A stretch of 64,000 bases of DNA from Prevotella sp. (GCA_016285245.1 JAEEQH010000004.1:1-64000); one strand, 5' to 3'. Counted from the stretch's first letter, positions 50,743 to 59,199 are shown. Notes: generated from the sequence alone by a model not told the origin. A program made the numbers and translations.

Positions 50743-53607
50743 CTAACGCGAGAACAACAGGCGACCGTCGGGGGAGACTCCGGCGGCGCTTATTTTTATG
50801 CGCGTGTCCTTACCGTTATTAAAGAAGGTGGTGATGAAACGGCCATCCTCGTCGGTACGGGCATTTGGATTCCAATAGAGTGTACGACGGTAGTCGGCGG
50901 GCTTCTCGTCGACGGGACGGCGGCTGTAGTCGGGCTGGTAGAACTCGGCAGGCTCGCTCATGCCGTGGAGGTAGATGTGGCGGTCGCGGAACACCACCTG
51001 CTTGCAGTCGTCGGCGAAGGGCTCCATCTCGACGGTCATATCGGCGATGTAAGAACTCTCAACCATCGTGGAGTCCTCCTTGCGCGGCTCATAGTCGCTG
51101 TAGATACGCACATTCTGCAGGCGCGACAGCAAGAGGTTGTTGTAAAGGGCCTGCGGTGCACGCATCTCCTCCATATCCAACGCTTCCGCCGGTCTATCCA
51201 AAGGGGGATAGTTACGCCAATAAGTCCGGTCGTTCAGGCGTCCGTCGATGTTGATCTTCGTGTGGCGGCCCATGTTGCCATAGAGGAAAGTAGCCACCTG
51301 CTGCGGGAACATTCGCATATCATACATACCGTACGACAGGCCGTAGTCCGTCAGGTCGTTGTACAGGTCGTAGGCATCGCGGACGAAGGCGGGCTTCGTC
51401 CAGTCCGTGGCACGACGGCCGCGGCGACGGCCCTTGACGTCGACGTTACGCAGCTGGTAGACGTCGTTCTCCATCGACAGCAGCGACAGGGTGTCGACCT
51501 CCTCCATCGACGGGTCCCACTCCGGGGCGTGGTTCTGGTAGAAGTTATAGTCGTCGGTGAAGACGGGGTACGGCATATCGCGCTTCACGTAGTAGTCGGG
51601 ATAGGCATCCTCCTTATAGTACTCCTTGTCGCTACGCGAGAGCATGGACTTGCGGATGGTGTCCTTCTCCTTATAGGCTTTCATGTTCAGGAACGTCGTG
51701 CCATAGAACGGCGGAATCTCGAAGACGAAGCGCCCGCCGTCATGGGTCTTCTGCACGGCGGCTACCATGCCGTCCTCGGTATACAACTCGGCCTCGACCA
51801 TCAACTCACGGCGCATACCCTTGTGGTTCACACCCAGGATCGATGACACATCGCTGGTCAGGGGACCGGTGTAGGCCGCCGTTTCCTGACCGCTGTCGCT
51901 ACCGTAGTCGTCGGAATCCTCGCTGTAGTCGGCAGCATTGGTCGTCTCGCCCGGCGAGCCCTCATCACGTTTGAACTTATCTTCACCGCCTGTGAAGGTG
52001 CCTGTATGCCACACCCCCACCTCGGCGATGCCTAGCGGCTCTTCTAACGGCAGGTCACCGACGGGGATGATGCTAAGCATCTTGTAGACGGCACCGCTGA
52101 CGGTCATCGTCGTCTCGGGCTGGTACTGCGGCACGAACGTAGTGTCGGCCAGCTGCTGCCACTTATACTTGCGCCAGCCTTGCACCATCATCAGCAGGTC
52201 GAGGTTCCGGCGATGCTCCTCGTCGTCGCTCTCAAAGTAGTAAGCGGGACGGGCGATGAAGCCGCGGAGCTCACTGGACAGGAGCATCGACGTCATGATG
52301 TTGCCGTTGTCGTAGGTCGGCTCGTCGGTACGGGTATCGCGGACGGCCAACGAGAAGGTGGTCTCGGGCGTCGGAAGTTGGAGGCCGATGGTAATCGGCT
52401 CGTAAGGGGCGTAGGTAGTGGTGGTATGCAGCGGGTTGATGCTCTCTATTGGCTCAATATTTGCCCCATTGGTCCCATAGGACTCATTGGTCTCATGAGT
52501 CCCACTCACAAAGAACAGTCGGTCGGCCAGAATCTGCCCGTCGCTATCGAAGAGGGTGATGTCGTTGACACCCACAGGAAGACTGTCCACAGGAAGGGTC
52601 AGCACCATCCCATTGGTCCCACCAATCCCCACCTCCTCGAAATGCTTCAGCACGCCGCGGCAGAGGACGGAGACGGCATACTGGCGGTCCAACGGCAGGT
52701 TGCGCGCCGCTATCTGGAGGCGGCTGCCGTCGAGGGTGATGACGGCACCGGCCCGTTCGGCCTTCGGCAGGTCGAAGGTGTAGTCCTTGTCGTGCCACTG
52801 GAAGCGGGCTTTCAGACGTTGGCTGCCGGGGGTGACGGCGAAGCTGCCGCGGCCCATATAGCCGGTGGCGGCGTCGGCCACCTGCTGGTCGCCAGCCCAA
52901 ACGGTGCCCTTGACATCCACAGCCTGACCATGCTGGTCGACGGCCTCGAAGGCGACACGGCTCGTCAGACCCTCGACGAGGCTGCCACCCTCTGGGAAGA
53001 AGGTCACCACAAGTTCTTCCTTCTTAGGCTTCGGCAGACGGGTCTTCGGACGCTGGTACATACGGCGCTCGTCGAAGTCGCCGCTCTCCTCGGGCTTACT
53101 ATAAATAGGTAGTACGCGCGAATAGAGACCGTCCCACAGCCGGTAGTACTCCTCGGCCATCTTCCGGTTGTAGAACGCCCAACCGTCGACCTTGTCGAAA
53201 CGGTGTTCACGCTGGTTGAAGTTCAGGTTCCAGCGCGTATAGGCGCGTAGCTCGTAATAGCCGGAATACAGCGAGTCCTTTAGCACGAACTGTCCGCAGG
53301 TGTAGTTGTCGGGGGCGACGATGATATTCTGGCGCTCCACGAGCAGACCGTCGGGCGAGAGGAGCTCAACGTAGAGGATGTGGCTCATGTCCGTGGGCTG
53401 GAAGTTGTCGGCACGCACGACGTAAGCTTTGTACCAAAGGGTGTCGCCTACGAAGTAGCAGGTGTTGTCGGTATGGACATAGACTTTCTCCTGGACCTGG
53501 GTGACGGACGACTGCTCAAGGGCGGCCTTGAGGTCGTCGAGGGAGTTAGCGCTACCCGTGAGGACAGCGAGAAAGAGGAAAAACAGCGTGTATAGGGTAC
53601 GGTTCAT
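50743..53607 (-). CDS. MG2/α2-macroglobulin-like surface protein (954 aa)
   Basis: I chose the ATG at 53605-53607, giving the signal peptide MNRTLYTLFFLFLAVLTGSA; the longer open frame would run through a REP-like repeat. Residues ~40-160 are an MG2-type domain (KVYVHTDNTCYFVGDTLWYK; LYVELLSPDGLLVERQNIIV; SGYYELRAYTRWNLNF). Further β-domains follow (TFFPEGGSLVEGLTSRVAFE), and the C-terminal part ends in an MG-like YWNPNARTDEDGRFITTFFN block. Such ~900-aa Bacteroidales proteins are periplasmic or surface proteins of unknown role. Two 9-bp-period repeat tracts are translated inside it (GTHETNESYGTNGANIEPIE and VGIGGTNGM). It is convergent with the PL11 gene. Confidence 0.75.
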   Translation of the reverse strand: MNRTLYTLFFLFLAVLTGSANSLDDLKAALEQSSVTQVQEKVYVHTDNTCYFVGDTLWYKAYVVRADNFQPTDMSHILYVELLSPDGLLVERQNIIVAPDNYTCGQFVLKDSLYSGYYELRAYTRWNLNFNQREHRFDKVDGWAFYNRKMAEEYYRLWDGLYSRVLPIYSKPEESGDFDERRMYQRPKTRLPKPKKEELVVTFFPEGGSLVEGLTSRVAFEAVDQHGQAVDVKGTVWAGDQQVADAATGYMGRGSFAVTPGSQRLKARFQWHDKDYTFDLPKAERAGAVITLDGSRLQIAARNLPLDRQYAVSVLCRGVLKHFEEVGIGGTNGMVLTLPVDSLPVGVNDITLFDSDGQILADRLFFVSGTHETNESYGTNGANIEPIESINPLHTTTTYAPYEPITIGLQLPTPETTFSLAVRDTRTDEPTYDNGNIMTSMLLSSELRGFIARPAYYFESDDEEHRRNLDLLMMVQGWRKYKWQQLADTTFVPQYQPETTMTVSGAVYKMLSIIPVGDLPLEEPLGIAEVGVWHTGTFTGGEDKFKRDEGSPGETTNAADYSEDSDDYGSDSGQETAAYTGPLTSDVSSILGVNHKGMRRELMVEAELYTEDGMVAAVQKTHDGGRFVFEIPPFYGTTFLNMKAYKEKDTIRKSMLSRSDKEYYKEDAYPDYYVKRDMPYPVFTDDYNFYQNHAPEWDPSMEEVDTLSLLSMENDVYQLRNVDVKGRRRGRRATDWTKPAFVRDAYDLYNDLTDYGLSYGMYDMRMFPQQVATFLYGNMGRHTKINIDGRLNDRTYWRNYPPLDRPAEALDMEEMRAPQALYNNLLLSRLQNVRIYSDYEPRKEDSTMVESSYIADMTVEMEPFADDCKQVVFRDRHIYLHGMSEPAEFYQPDYSRRPVDEKPADYRRTLYWNPNARTDEDGRFITTFFNNGKDTRIKISAAGVSPDGRLLFSR
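52445..52510. repeat. 9-bp-period micro-repeat inside the MG2-like gene
   Basis: Degenerate nonamers such as cccattggt, cccatagga, ctcattggt, ctcatgagt. The period is three codons, so the reading frame is kept; on the minus strand it reads GTHETNESYGTNGANIEPIE. A shorter tract of the same family is at 52608-52633. Confidence 0.8.
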
Positions 53608-53660
53608 CGTTACGGTTTTATACTTGGACGAACGGCGGGGGAAAAGGTTTAATTGGTGAG

Positions 53661-53706
53661 GGCTGCAACACGGTTGCAGCATAGAAAAACGCAACGGTTG
53701 CAGCAT
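53661..53706. repeat. REP-like palindromic repeats upstream of the MG2-like gene
   Basis: GCTGCAAC-ACG-GTTGCAGC-ATAGAAA (53662-53687), then a partial second copy CAACGGTTGCAGCAT (53692-53706). Same design as the arms at 50673-50732 with G-to-A/C-to-T changes on both sides of the stem, which keeps the pairing. Confidence 0.75.
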
Positions 53707-53768
53707 GGACGAACAAAAAGGGCTTCTGAGAGGCTTGGTTTTTGTTAAATTTTTGGAGATTTTTGTTT

Positions 53769-55181
53769 TTAGTCCTTCAGCTTGAAGGAGCGCTCGATAT
53801 GGGAGAGTTCCTCGAAGAAGGCTTTGTCGGCCTTCAGGCGCTTCTCGATGGTTGTGCAGCTGTGGATGACGGTGGAGTGGTCGCGGTTGCCGATGAGCTG
53901 TCCGATACGTGAGGCGGGCATCTTCGTGTACTTCTGGGCGAGGTACATGGAGATCTGGCGCACCTGGACGTAGTCGCGCTTGCGGCTCTTGCTGAAGACG
54001 TTCTGCTGACTGACATTATAGTGCTCGCACACCTTCTCGAGGATATCGTCGACGGTGAGGGGCTTGTTGTCGACCTTCACGGCACGCTTGATGATGCGCT
54101 CGGCGAGTCGCATATCAATGTTCGAGTTGTAGACAACGGAATAGGCGAGCAACGAGTTGACGACACCCTCCAGGTCGCGGACGCTGCCATTGGCCGTCTC
54201 GGCGATGTACGCGATGACGTCGGCAGGGATCTTCAGGCCGTCGCGGCGACACTTGGCATTGAGGATGTCAATGCACAACTGGGCGTTAGGCTTCTCGAGC
54301 TCAGCGATGAGACCACAGGAGAAGCGCGTCAGCATACGGTCCTTCAGCCAATGGAGGTCCACGGGCGGACGGTCGCTGGCCAGGATGATCTGCTTACCCA
54401 GACGGAACAGGTGGTCAAAGATATAGAAGAACGTGGCGACGGTCTTCTCGGCGGTAGCCCACTCCTGCACATCGTCGATGATGAGCACGTCGATGGTCTG
54501 GTAGAACTGGATGAAATCGTTGACGGTATTCTGGCGGCTGGCATCGGTAAACTGCACCTGGAAGAGGCGAGCGGAGATATAGAGCACGCGCTTCTGCGGG
54601 TAGAGCTCCTTGCAGCGCAGTCCGATGGCGTTGACGAGGTGCGTCTTGCCACATCCCGACGGACCATAGATGAAGAACGGGTTGAAGGTGGAACGTCCCG
54701 GGTGCTCGGCGATGCTCAGGCCGACGGTACGCGGCAGCTTGTTCGAGTCGCCCTCTATATATGTCTGGAACGACTTGTGTATGTCCAGCTGCGGGTTCAG
54801 ATCCGTATGCGGGGCGGCATCAAGAACCGTCGGCGACTTGTTCACACGCGTGGCAGGCGCGGGATTATCAATCGGTGCGGGACCGTTACTGCCCTCAATG
54901 GTCTTCTGGCCGTGCTCCTTGTCGACGACGACGCGGTACTGCAGACGGATATTGGTCTTGAAGCTGTTGGTCAGCGCCCAGTACATCAGTCGGACGAAAT
55001 GCTGCTCCAGGTATTCACAGAAATAATGGCTGGGCACCTGTACAAGAAGGGTGGCATCGGCTTCCGAGAACGACTCGAAGACGATGGGCTCGAACCACGT
55101 TTTGTACTGCTGCTCCGAAACATTCTGCCTGATGAGTTGCAGACAGTGGCTCCAAAGCGCTTGATGCTGATTGTTTGCCAT
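53769..55181 (-). CDS. dnaA: Chromosomal replication initiator DnaA
   Basis: 470 aa. Domain I is at 1-85 (LWSHCLQLIRQNVSEQQYKT, WFEPI). The linker is followed by AAA+ with Walker A GPSGCGKT (173-180) and Walker B LIIDDVQ with D236-D237, sensor ILASDRPP (267-274), and DnaA-box-binding signature GNRDHSTVIHSC (431-442). It binds DnaA boxes at oriC and opens the origin. It is monocistronic with a good promoter upstream at 55236-55267. Length and motifs are normal. Confidence 0.97.
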   Translation of the reverse strand: MANNQHQALWSHCLQLIRQNVSEQQYKTWFEPIVFESFSEADATLLVQVPSHYFCEYLEQHFVRLMYWALTNSFKTNIRLQYRVVVDKEHGQKTIEGSNGPAPIDNPAPATRVNKSPTVLDAAPHTDLNPQLDIHKSFQTYIEGDSNKLPRTVGLSIAEHPGRSTFNPFFIYGPSGCGKTHLVNAIGLRCKELYPQKRVLYISARLFQVQFTDASRQNTVNDFIQFYQTIDVLIIDDVQEWATAEKTVATFFYIFDHLFRLGKQIILASDRPPVDLHWLKDRMLTRFSCGLIAELEKPNAQLCIDILNAKCRRDGLKIPADVIAYIAETANGSVRDLEGVVNSLLAYSVVYNSNIDMRLAERIIKRAVKVDNKPLTVDDILEKVCEHYNVSQQNVFSKSRKRDYVQVRQISMYLAQKYTKMPASRIGQLIGNRDHSTVIHSCTTIEKRLKADKAFFEELSHIERSFKLKD

Positions 55182-55235
55182 TTAGTTAATACCTTATTAG
55201 GTTATCAGTTGATCGCGTTTTCAAATTTGCGAGTG

Positions 55236-55267
55236 CAAAGTTCGGACTTTTTTTTGAATCGTGCAAA
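55236..55267 (-). promoter_or_regulatory. Promoter of dnaA
   Basis: GAACTTTG (55236-55243, one mismatch to TAnnTTTG) with TTTG (55264-55267) and a 20-bp spacer on the minus strand. Confidence 0.6.
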
Positions 55268-55568
55268 TAGCATTTCTTTCTACGAACGGGGCGTTTCTCG
55301 CGTAACTTATTAACAGATGGGCGGTTACCTTGTTTCACACAAAAAGGGCGGCAAAAAGCCTCTTGCAAAAACCAATTTAACTGAGCATCAGCCAGTTACA
55401 CAAAGCTCTTGAAGGAAAATCATCGATACACGCTCCATCGGAACACCGCCGTTAACCCTACTGATAATAGCACGTTACGGAAAAGGCAAAAGTGACGGAC
55501 AGAGAATCTCTCCTATTTAGACAAAATTAAAATTGTCTATATTTTTCGTCTGTTCGGGAAAGGAAAAA
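55268..55568. other. Gene-free stretch upstream of dnaA
   Basis: About 300 bp without a supported gene. It contains a 7-bp-arm inverted repeat TAGACAA...TTGTCTA near 55518-55539, close to the 3' end of the MCE gene, and scattered A/T runs. I looked for clusters of TTATCCACA-like DnaA boxes and did not find any, so there is no support for an origin here. Confidence 0.5.
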
Positions 55569-56471
55569 CTACTTGTCTTTTTTACCGAAAATGGAGAAGT
55601 GGACATAGCGTTTCGGGTGGCTTTTGAGGTCCATCATCAGCGAGTCGGTATGTGCCATCGTCGACGTCAGGTTGAGGTACAGCTGCTGGTCGCGCATGAG
55701 CAGTCCCAAAGTGCCTTCGTTGCTGTTCAGCTTGGCCGTCATCTGCTGAACGTTCGCCAGGGTGCTGTTGACGCTGGCCATGGTGGTGGCGATGTCGAGG
55801 TCGCTGAGGTTCTTCGTCAGCACCTCGGCGTTGGTCATCACGCCGTCAGCCTTCTGCATCATCGCGGGCACCTGACGGTTCAGGCTGGCCGTCAGCTGGT
55901 GGAGCTCGGCGGTGGTGGTGGTTAGTCCGGCGGTAATCTGCTCGACGTTATGTACCGACTGCGCGATGGCGGGGTCGGCCAACAGCTGGTTCACGCTGGT
56001 GAGGATGGAGTCGAGTTTCGGCAGGAGCTGCTGCACCTGTGGCAGCATATCGGCGGCCTTGCTCATCAGGCCTGCCTGCTGTCCGCCGCCGATGGTGTCG
56101 CCAGGCGCGAGACGCTGTCCGCCAAGGTCGCCCAGCCGCAGCTCGAGCCTCACGTTACCCAGCAGGTCGCTGGTAATCTCAGCCTCAGTACCTGCGGGCA
56201 GGAGCATCTCCTTTGTGATAGCCATCTCGGCAACGATATGGTCAGGGCGCTGGTAGTCGTAGTTGATGCCCTGTACGACGCCCACCTTGTAGCCGTTGGC
56301 AAAGACAGGACTGTTGGAGGTCAGTCCGCTGACGTCGTCGAACTGTACATAATAGGTATGGTCGGAGGAGAACATCGACACGCCCTTGAGGAACTGCATG
56401 CCGAAGAACAGCACGACGATGGCCACGATGGCCACGAGTGCGATACGTACTTCCTTGGTAAAGTATTTCAT
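55569..56471 (-). CDS. MCE/MlaD-family transporter substrate-binding protein
   Basis: 300 aa. An N-terminal membrane anchor (VRIALVAIVAIVVLFFGMQF) is followed by an MCE domain at ~35-115 (YYVQFDDVSGLTSNSPVFAN, GYKVGVVQGI; GTEAEITSDLLGNVRLELRL) and a long helical/coiled region (120-280) rich in LTTTTAELHQL-type heptads. In the Mla-type ABC system this protein binds lipid between the membranes. Its usual ATPase and permease partners are not next to it here. It is the last gene of a minus-strand series with the amidase and folB, and the spacer carries an 8-bp micro-repeat. Confidence 0.88.
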   Translation of the reverse strand: MKYFTKEVRIALVAIVAIVVLFFGMQFLKGVSMFSSDHTYYVQFDDVSGLTSNSPVFANGYKVGVVQGINYDYQRPDHIVAEMAITKEMLLPAGTEAEITSDLLGNVRLELRLGDLGGQRLAPGDTIGGGQQAGLMSKAADMLPQVQQLLPKLDSILTSVNQLLADPAIAQSVHNVEQITAGLTTTTAELHQLTASLNRQVPAMMQKADGVMTNAEVLTKNLSDLDIATTMASVNSTLANVQQMTAKLNSNEGTLGLLMRDQQLYLNLTSTMAHTDSLMMDLKSHPKRYVHFSIFGKKDK

Positions 56472-56474
56472 ATT

Positions 56475-56517
56475 CGTTTTTACGTTATATCGTTATGTCG
56501 TTATAACGACGTTCGTT
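56475..56517. repeat. 8-bp-period micro-repeat in an operon spacer
   Basis: Octamers cgttttta, cgttatat, cgttatgt, cgttataa, then cgacgttc. They fill the gap between the amidase stop and the MCE start. Confidence 0.75.
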
Positions 56518-56523
56518 CATTCA

Positions 56524-57786
56524 TTATTTCTTTTTCTTTCGCCATTCGGCGATGGCGGCATTGACATCCATCTTCTCGTCGCCGCGGAAGGCGATAATGA
56601 AGGCACCGGAGAACTTCTGGGCAACCTCGCGGCGCAGGCGCAAGGCCTCGTTATAGTCGGTGGTGGCGCCGACGGTGTACTTATATAGCCCACCTTCTTT
56701 ATAATAGGTGGCATCGGTGCGGCCCTTCAGCTGGGCATTGCCGGCTTTCAGCACGCGGTCGCTGGCCAGGATTTGCACCTTGAAGACTGGAGCGGCCTGG
56801 CCGTCAGAGGCTTTTTGGCCGTCACGGGGAGACGGCACAGGCGACGACGGCACAGCAGTAGACGGCGCAGCAGACGACGGCACAGCGGACGATGGCGCAG
56901 CAGAAGACGGCGCAGCGGGCGCCTCAGCGGCAGGCTCATTACTCCCATTAGCCCCAGCATTCCCCGCGGCTTCGTTAGCGGCCGGCTGGAACGGAATCTT
57001 GATGCCTTGATGCTTGTTGCGGTAGGCGACGAAGGCATTGTAGATGCCGCGGGCATAGGCATAGAGGGCGTCGTTGGAGTTCATGTAGCGCTCCTCGTCG
57101 GGCGTGGAGATGAAACCGAGCTCCAGAAGACAGGCGGGCATCGACGTCAGACGCAGCACGGCGAGGTTGTCCTGGTGGACGCCCTGATCCTGACGGCCGG
57201 TGGCCTGACAGACATACTTCTGCATCAGCTTCGCCAGGTCGACGCTGTTCTCCATATTCTTGTCCTGCATCAGCTCGAAGATGATGTTACTCTCCGGCGA
57301 GTTGGGGTCGAAACCTTCGTAATGTTGCTGGTAGTCCTTCTCGTAGAGGATGACGGCGTTCTCGCGCTTGGCCACCTCGAGGTTCTCGATGTAGCCCTGC
57401 TTATTGCCGTCACGACGGCTGCGTCCTAGGGCATAGGTCTGGTAGCCGCGGGCAATCTTTCCCTTCGGCAGGGCGTTGATATGGATGGAGATGAAGAGGT
57501 CGCCCTTCGCCTTGTTGGCGATCTCGGCACGCTGCCACAACTCGACAAAGCGGTCGGTGGTACGCGTGTAGACGACCTTCACGTCGGGGCAGTTCTGCTC
57601 GACCATTCGTCCGAAGGCCAGGGCGTGCTTCAGCGTCAGGTTCTTCTCCTTCGACATCGTGCCCACGGCGCCGGCATCATGGCCGCCGTGGCCGGCGTCA
57701 ATCACCAGCGTGAACTTCTTCGTGGCGGCACTCATCGTCACCGCCGCCATCAACGCCCATATTATCAGCAAAATATTCCGTCTCAA
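56524..57786 (-). CDS. N-acetylmuramoyl-L-alanine amidase with C-terminal SPOR domain
   Basis: 420 aa. Signal peptide to ~21. Amidase_3 domain ~25-250 with zinc-site motifs VIDAGHGGHDAGA (H33), E47, and SIHINA; the SMPACLLELGFISTP block contains the catalytic-type Glu. A low-complexity linker (~280-330) is built of PSSA-like repeats (APSSAAPSSAVPSSAAPSTA), followed by a SPOR domain (VFKVQILASDRVLKAGNAQL; YKYTVGATTDYNEALRLRRE) that targets septal peptidoglycan. It cleaves the amide between MurNAc and the stem peptide for daughter-cell separation. A 9-bp-type repeat (56935-56964) encodes part of the linker (AGNAGANGSNEPA). Confidence 0.93.
   Translation of the reverse strand: MRRNILLIIWALMAAVTMSAATKKFTLVIDAGHGGHDAGAVGTMSKEKNLTLKHALAFGRMVEQNCPDVKVVYTRTTDRFVELWQRAEIANKAKGDLFISIHINALPKGKIARGYQTYALGRSRRDGNKQGYIENLEVAKRENAVILYEKDYQQHYEGFDPNSPESNIIFELMQDKNMENSVDLAKLMQKYVCQATGRQDQGVHQDNLAVLRLTSMPACLLELGFISTPDEERYMNSNDALYAYARGIYNAFVAYRNKHQGIKIPFQPAANEAAGNAGANGSNEPAAEAPAAPSSAAPSSAVPSSAAPSTAVPSSPVPSPRDGQKASDGQAAPVFKVQILASDRVLKAGNAQLKGRTDATYYKEGGLYKYTVGATTDYNEALRLRREVAQKFSGAFIIAFRGDEKMDVNAAIAEWRKKKK
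56935..56964. repeat. 9-bp-period micro-repeat in the amidase linker
   Basis: ctcattact, cccattagc, cccagcatt: the same nonamer family as at 52445 and 61198, in frame inside the flexible linker. Confidence 0.65.
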
Positions 57787-57802
57787 TTCTTATTCTTTTA
57801 TT

Positions 57803-57847
57803 CTCGTTATATCGTTACAACGTTATATCGTCATAACGACGACGTTC
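57803..57847. repeat. 8-bp-period micro-repeat between folB and the amidase gene
   Basis: Octamers tcgttata, tcgttaca, acgttata, tcgtcata, acgacgac; related to the repeat at 56475-56517. Confidence 0.75.
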
Positions 57848-57849
57848 AT

Positions 57850-58206
57850 TCAACAATGCAACTCCACCACGGCTCCACGGCAGTCGGCACCCATCGGCGG
57901 ATTCTCCTTCGTCACCCAGAGGTCGATGGTCGTGACGGCGGGGAACGTGGTCTGGACGGCCTTCGCGATGCGCCCAGCGACATGCTCGAGCAACTGCGAG
58001 GGGACGGCCATCTCGTTTTTCACCAACTGGTAAAGCTCGGCGTAGTTCAAGGTGTCGGCGACGTCGTCGGTCTCCGCGGCACGGCTCCAGTCGTAGCCCA
58101 CACGGAGGGTGACCGTGAACCAGCCCCCTACCCTACGCTCCTGTGGCATGACGCCGTGGAACGCGTAGAACCGTGCCTCCTTCACCTCGATATATGTCTC
58201 CATCAC
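57850..58206 (-). CDS. folB: Dihydroneopterin aldolase
   Basis: 118 aa, normal FolB length. Pattern METYIEVKEARFYAFHGVMP, QERRVGGWFTVTLRVGYDW, then TLNYAELYQLVKNEM, SQLLEHVAGRIAKAV and DLWVTKENPPMGADCRG. It converts dihydroneopterin to 6-hydroxymethyl-dihydropterin plus glycolaldehyde in folate synthesis. The frame starts with two adjacent ATGs (58206 and 58203); either may be used. The upstream spacer is a long 7-bp micro-repeat. Confidence 0.9.
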   Translation of the reverse strand: MMETYIEVKEARFYAFHGVMPQERRVGGWFTVTLRVGYDWSRAAETDDVADTLNYAELYQLVKNEMAVPSQLLEHVAGRIAKAVQTTFPAVTTIDLWVTKENPPMGADCRGAVVELHC

Positions 58207-58208
58207 TT

Positions 58209-58299
58209 CTTAATGCTTAATGCTTAATGCACAATGCTTAATGCTTAATGCTCAATGCATAATGCTTAATGCTCAATGCATAATGCTTAATGCACAATG
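58209..58299. repeat. Thirteen 7-bp micro-repeats between the RNR-related gene and folB
   Basis: Uninterrupted run of 13 heptamers of the type cttaatg with variants cacaatg, ctcaatg and cataatg. They nearly fill the spacer between the two genes. Confidence 0.9.
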
Positions 58300-58304
58300 T
58301 CTGC

Positions 58305-58802
58305 CTATGCTTCGTCGTCAGCGTCAGCATCGTTGGTTCCGGGGACGTACTTCTTCAAGGCACGCTCCACGCCCTGCTTCCACGTGTTGATGCTCTCGTC
58401 GGTCAGCGATAGCGAGGCAACGAGCTTGATGACGTGCTCGATGGGCATCCGGTAGCGCAGCACACCCGAGATGAGCTTCGCGTAGTTCCAGTACTCGGGG
58501 TTGAACTTCTCGCTGAGACCCTCGACGGTGGTCTTGTAGCCACGTTTGTTCTCGAACTGGAAGTCGTAGCGCTTAGAGCCGTCGGGGTTCACGGCCTTGA
58601 TGATCTTTCCCTTCGTCACCGACTTCGGGAGCATGATGCCCTCCTCCTCGTCCTGCAGACCGGTGAAGATCTCGTAGGGTCGGCCGTCGAGCAGTCCGAC
58701 GAACGCCACCCACTTCTCCTTGTTGTTCTGGAAGCGCACGACGTCGCACTCCAGCACCTGCGGGCGCACCTCGACCACTTCGTTCTTGATATCCGTTTCC
58801 AT
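58305..58802 (-). CDS. Small protein resembling the C-terminal part of B12-dependent ribonucleotide reductase (165 aa)
   Basis: I chose the ATG at 58800-58802 (METDIKNEVV); an upstream in-frame ATG lies close to the promoter. The text KWVAFVGLLDGRPYEIFTGL, KSVTKGKIIKAV, RYDFQFENKRGYKTTVEGLS and RYRMPIEHVIKLVASLSL resembles, from memory, the extension at the C-terminal end of class II (NrdJ-type) reductases, encoded here as a separate gene. The start and stop are clean, so it is a stand-alone gene, not a fragment. No catalytic core is present, so activity is not expected; the role is unknown. The acidic end is NDADADDEA. Confidence 0.65.
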   Translation of the reverse strand: METDIKNEVVEVRPQVLECDVVRFQNNKEKWVAFVGLLDGRPYEIFTGLQDEEEGIMLPKSVTKGKIIKAVNPDGSKRYDFQFENKRGYKTTVEGLSEKFNPEYWNYAKLISGVLRYRMPIEHVIKLVASLSLTDESINTWKQGVERALKKYVPGTNDADADDEA

Positions 58803-58832
58803 AATTGTTCGCGTGTTATTATAAATGCGCTG

Positions 58833-58864
58833 CAAAGTTACGAAAAGTCGAATGAAAAACCAAA
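58833..58864 (-). promoter_or_regulatory. Promoter of the RNR-related gene
   Basis: TAACTTTG (58833-58840) and TTTG (58861-58864) with a 20-bp spacer on the minus strand. Confidence 0.8.
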
Positions 58865-59117
58865 TAAATTTGGATTTTTCTGAGACGAAGTAACTTCGGC
58901 GAAGCCAGAGTTACGAAAAGTTTTCTAAATCGGTAAACTTTTCCAAAAGAAAAATGCAAAAAATTTCCCAAAACTACCAACTTTCACGCAGATATTTATT
59001 CTCACGCAGAGGCGCAGAGGACACAGAGTGTTGCACAGAGTATAATTATCTTGCGGCAGCATGGAGTTTTGGGAGTGTTACTTTCGTTCGACAATAAAAA
59101 CAAAAATGGCCTTTTGT
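58865..59117. other. Gene-free stretch with CGCAGAGG-type repeat
   Basis: About 250 bp without a supported gene, upstream of the nitroreductase promoters. At 58992-59029 it carries CTCACGCAGAGGCGCAGAGG and ACACAGAG, a short iterated CGCAGAG element. The rest is AT-rich with several TTACGAAAAGT-like pieces resembling reversed promoter DNA. Confidence 0.5.
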
Positions 59118-59148
59118 TTTGTATTGTGCTCACTTATTCGTAACTTTG
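59118..59148 (+). promoter_or_regulatory. Distal nitroreductase promoter P1
   Basis: TTTG (59118-59121), a 19-bp spacer and TAACTTTG (59141-59148). It would give a ~80-nt leader. Confidence 0.7.
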
Positions 59149-59199
59149 CCAACAAGTTGGCGAAATTACTACGTCTCGGCATAAAAAAGATTAAATTCT

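Noticed and set aside
53608..53706. Longer start for the MG2-like protein
   Set aside because: The extra 33 residues are encoded by REP-like repeats and would sit in front of a clear signal peptide.
55182..55568. Replication origin beside dnaA
   Set aside because: No cluster of DnaA boxes or clear AT-rich unwinding region with direct repeats was found; in Bacteroidota dnaA is often not at the origin.
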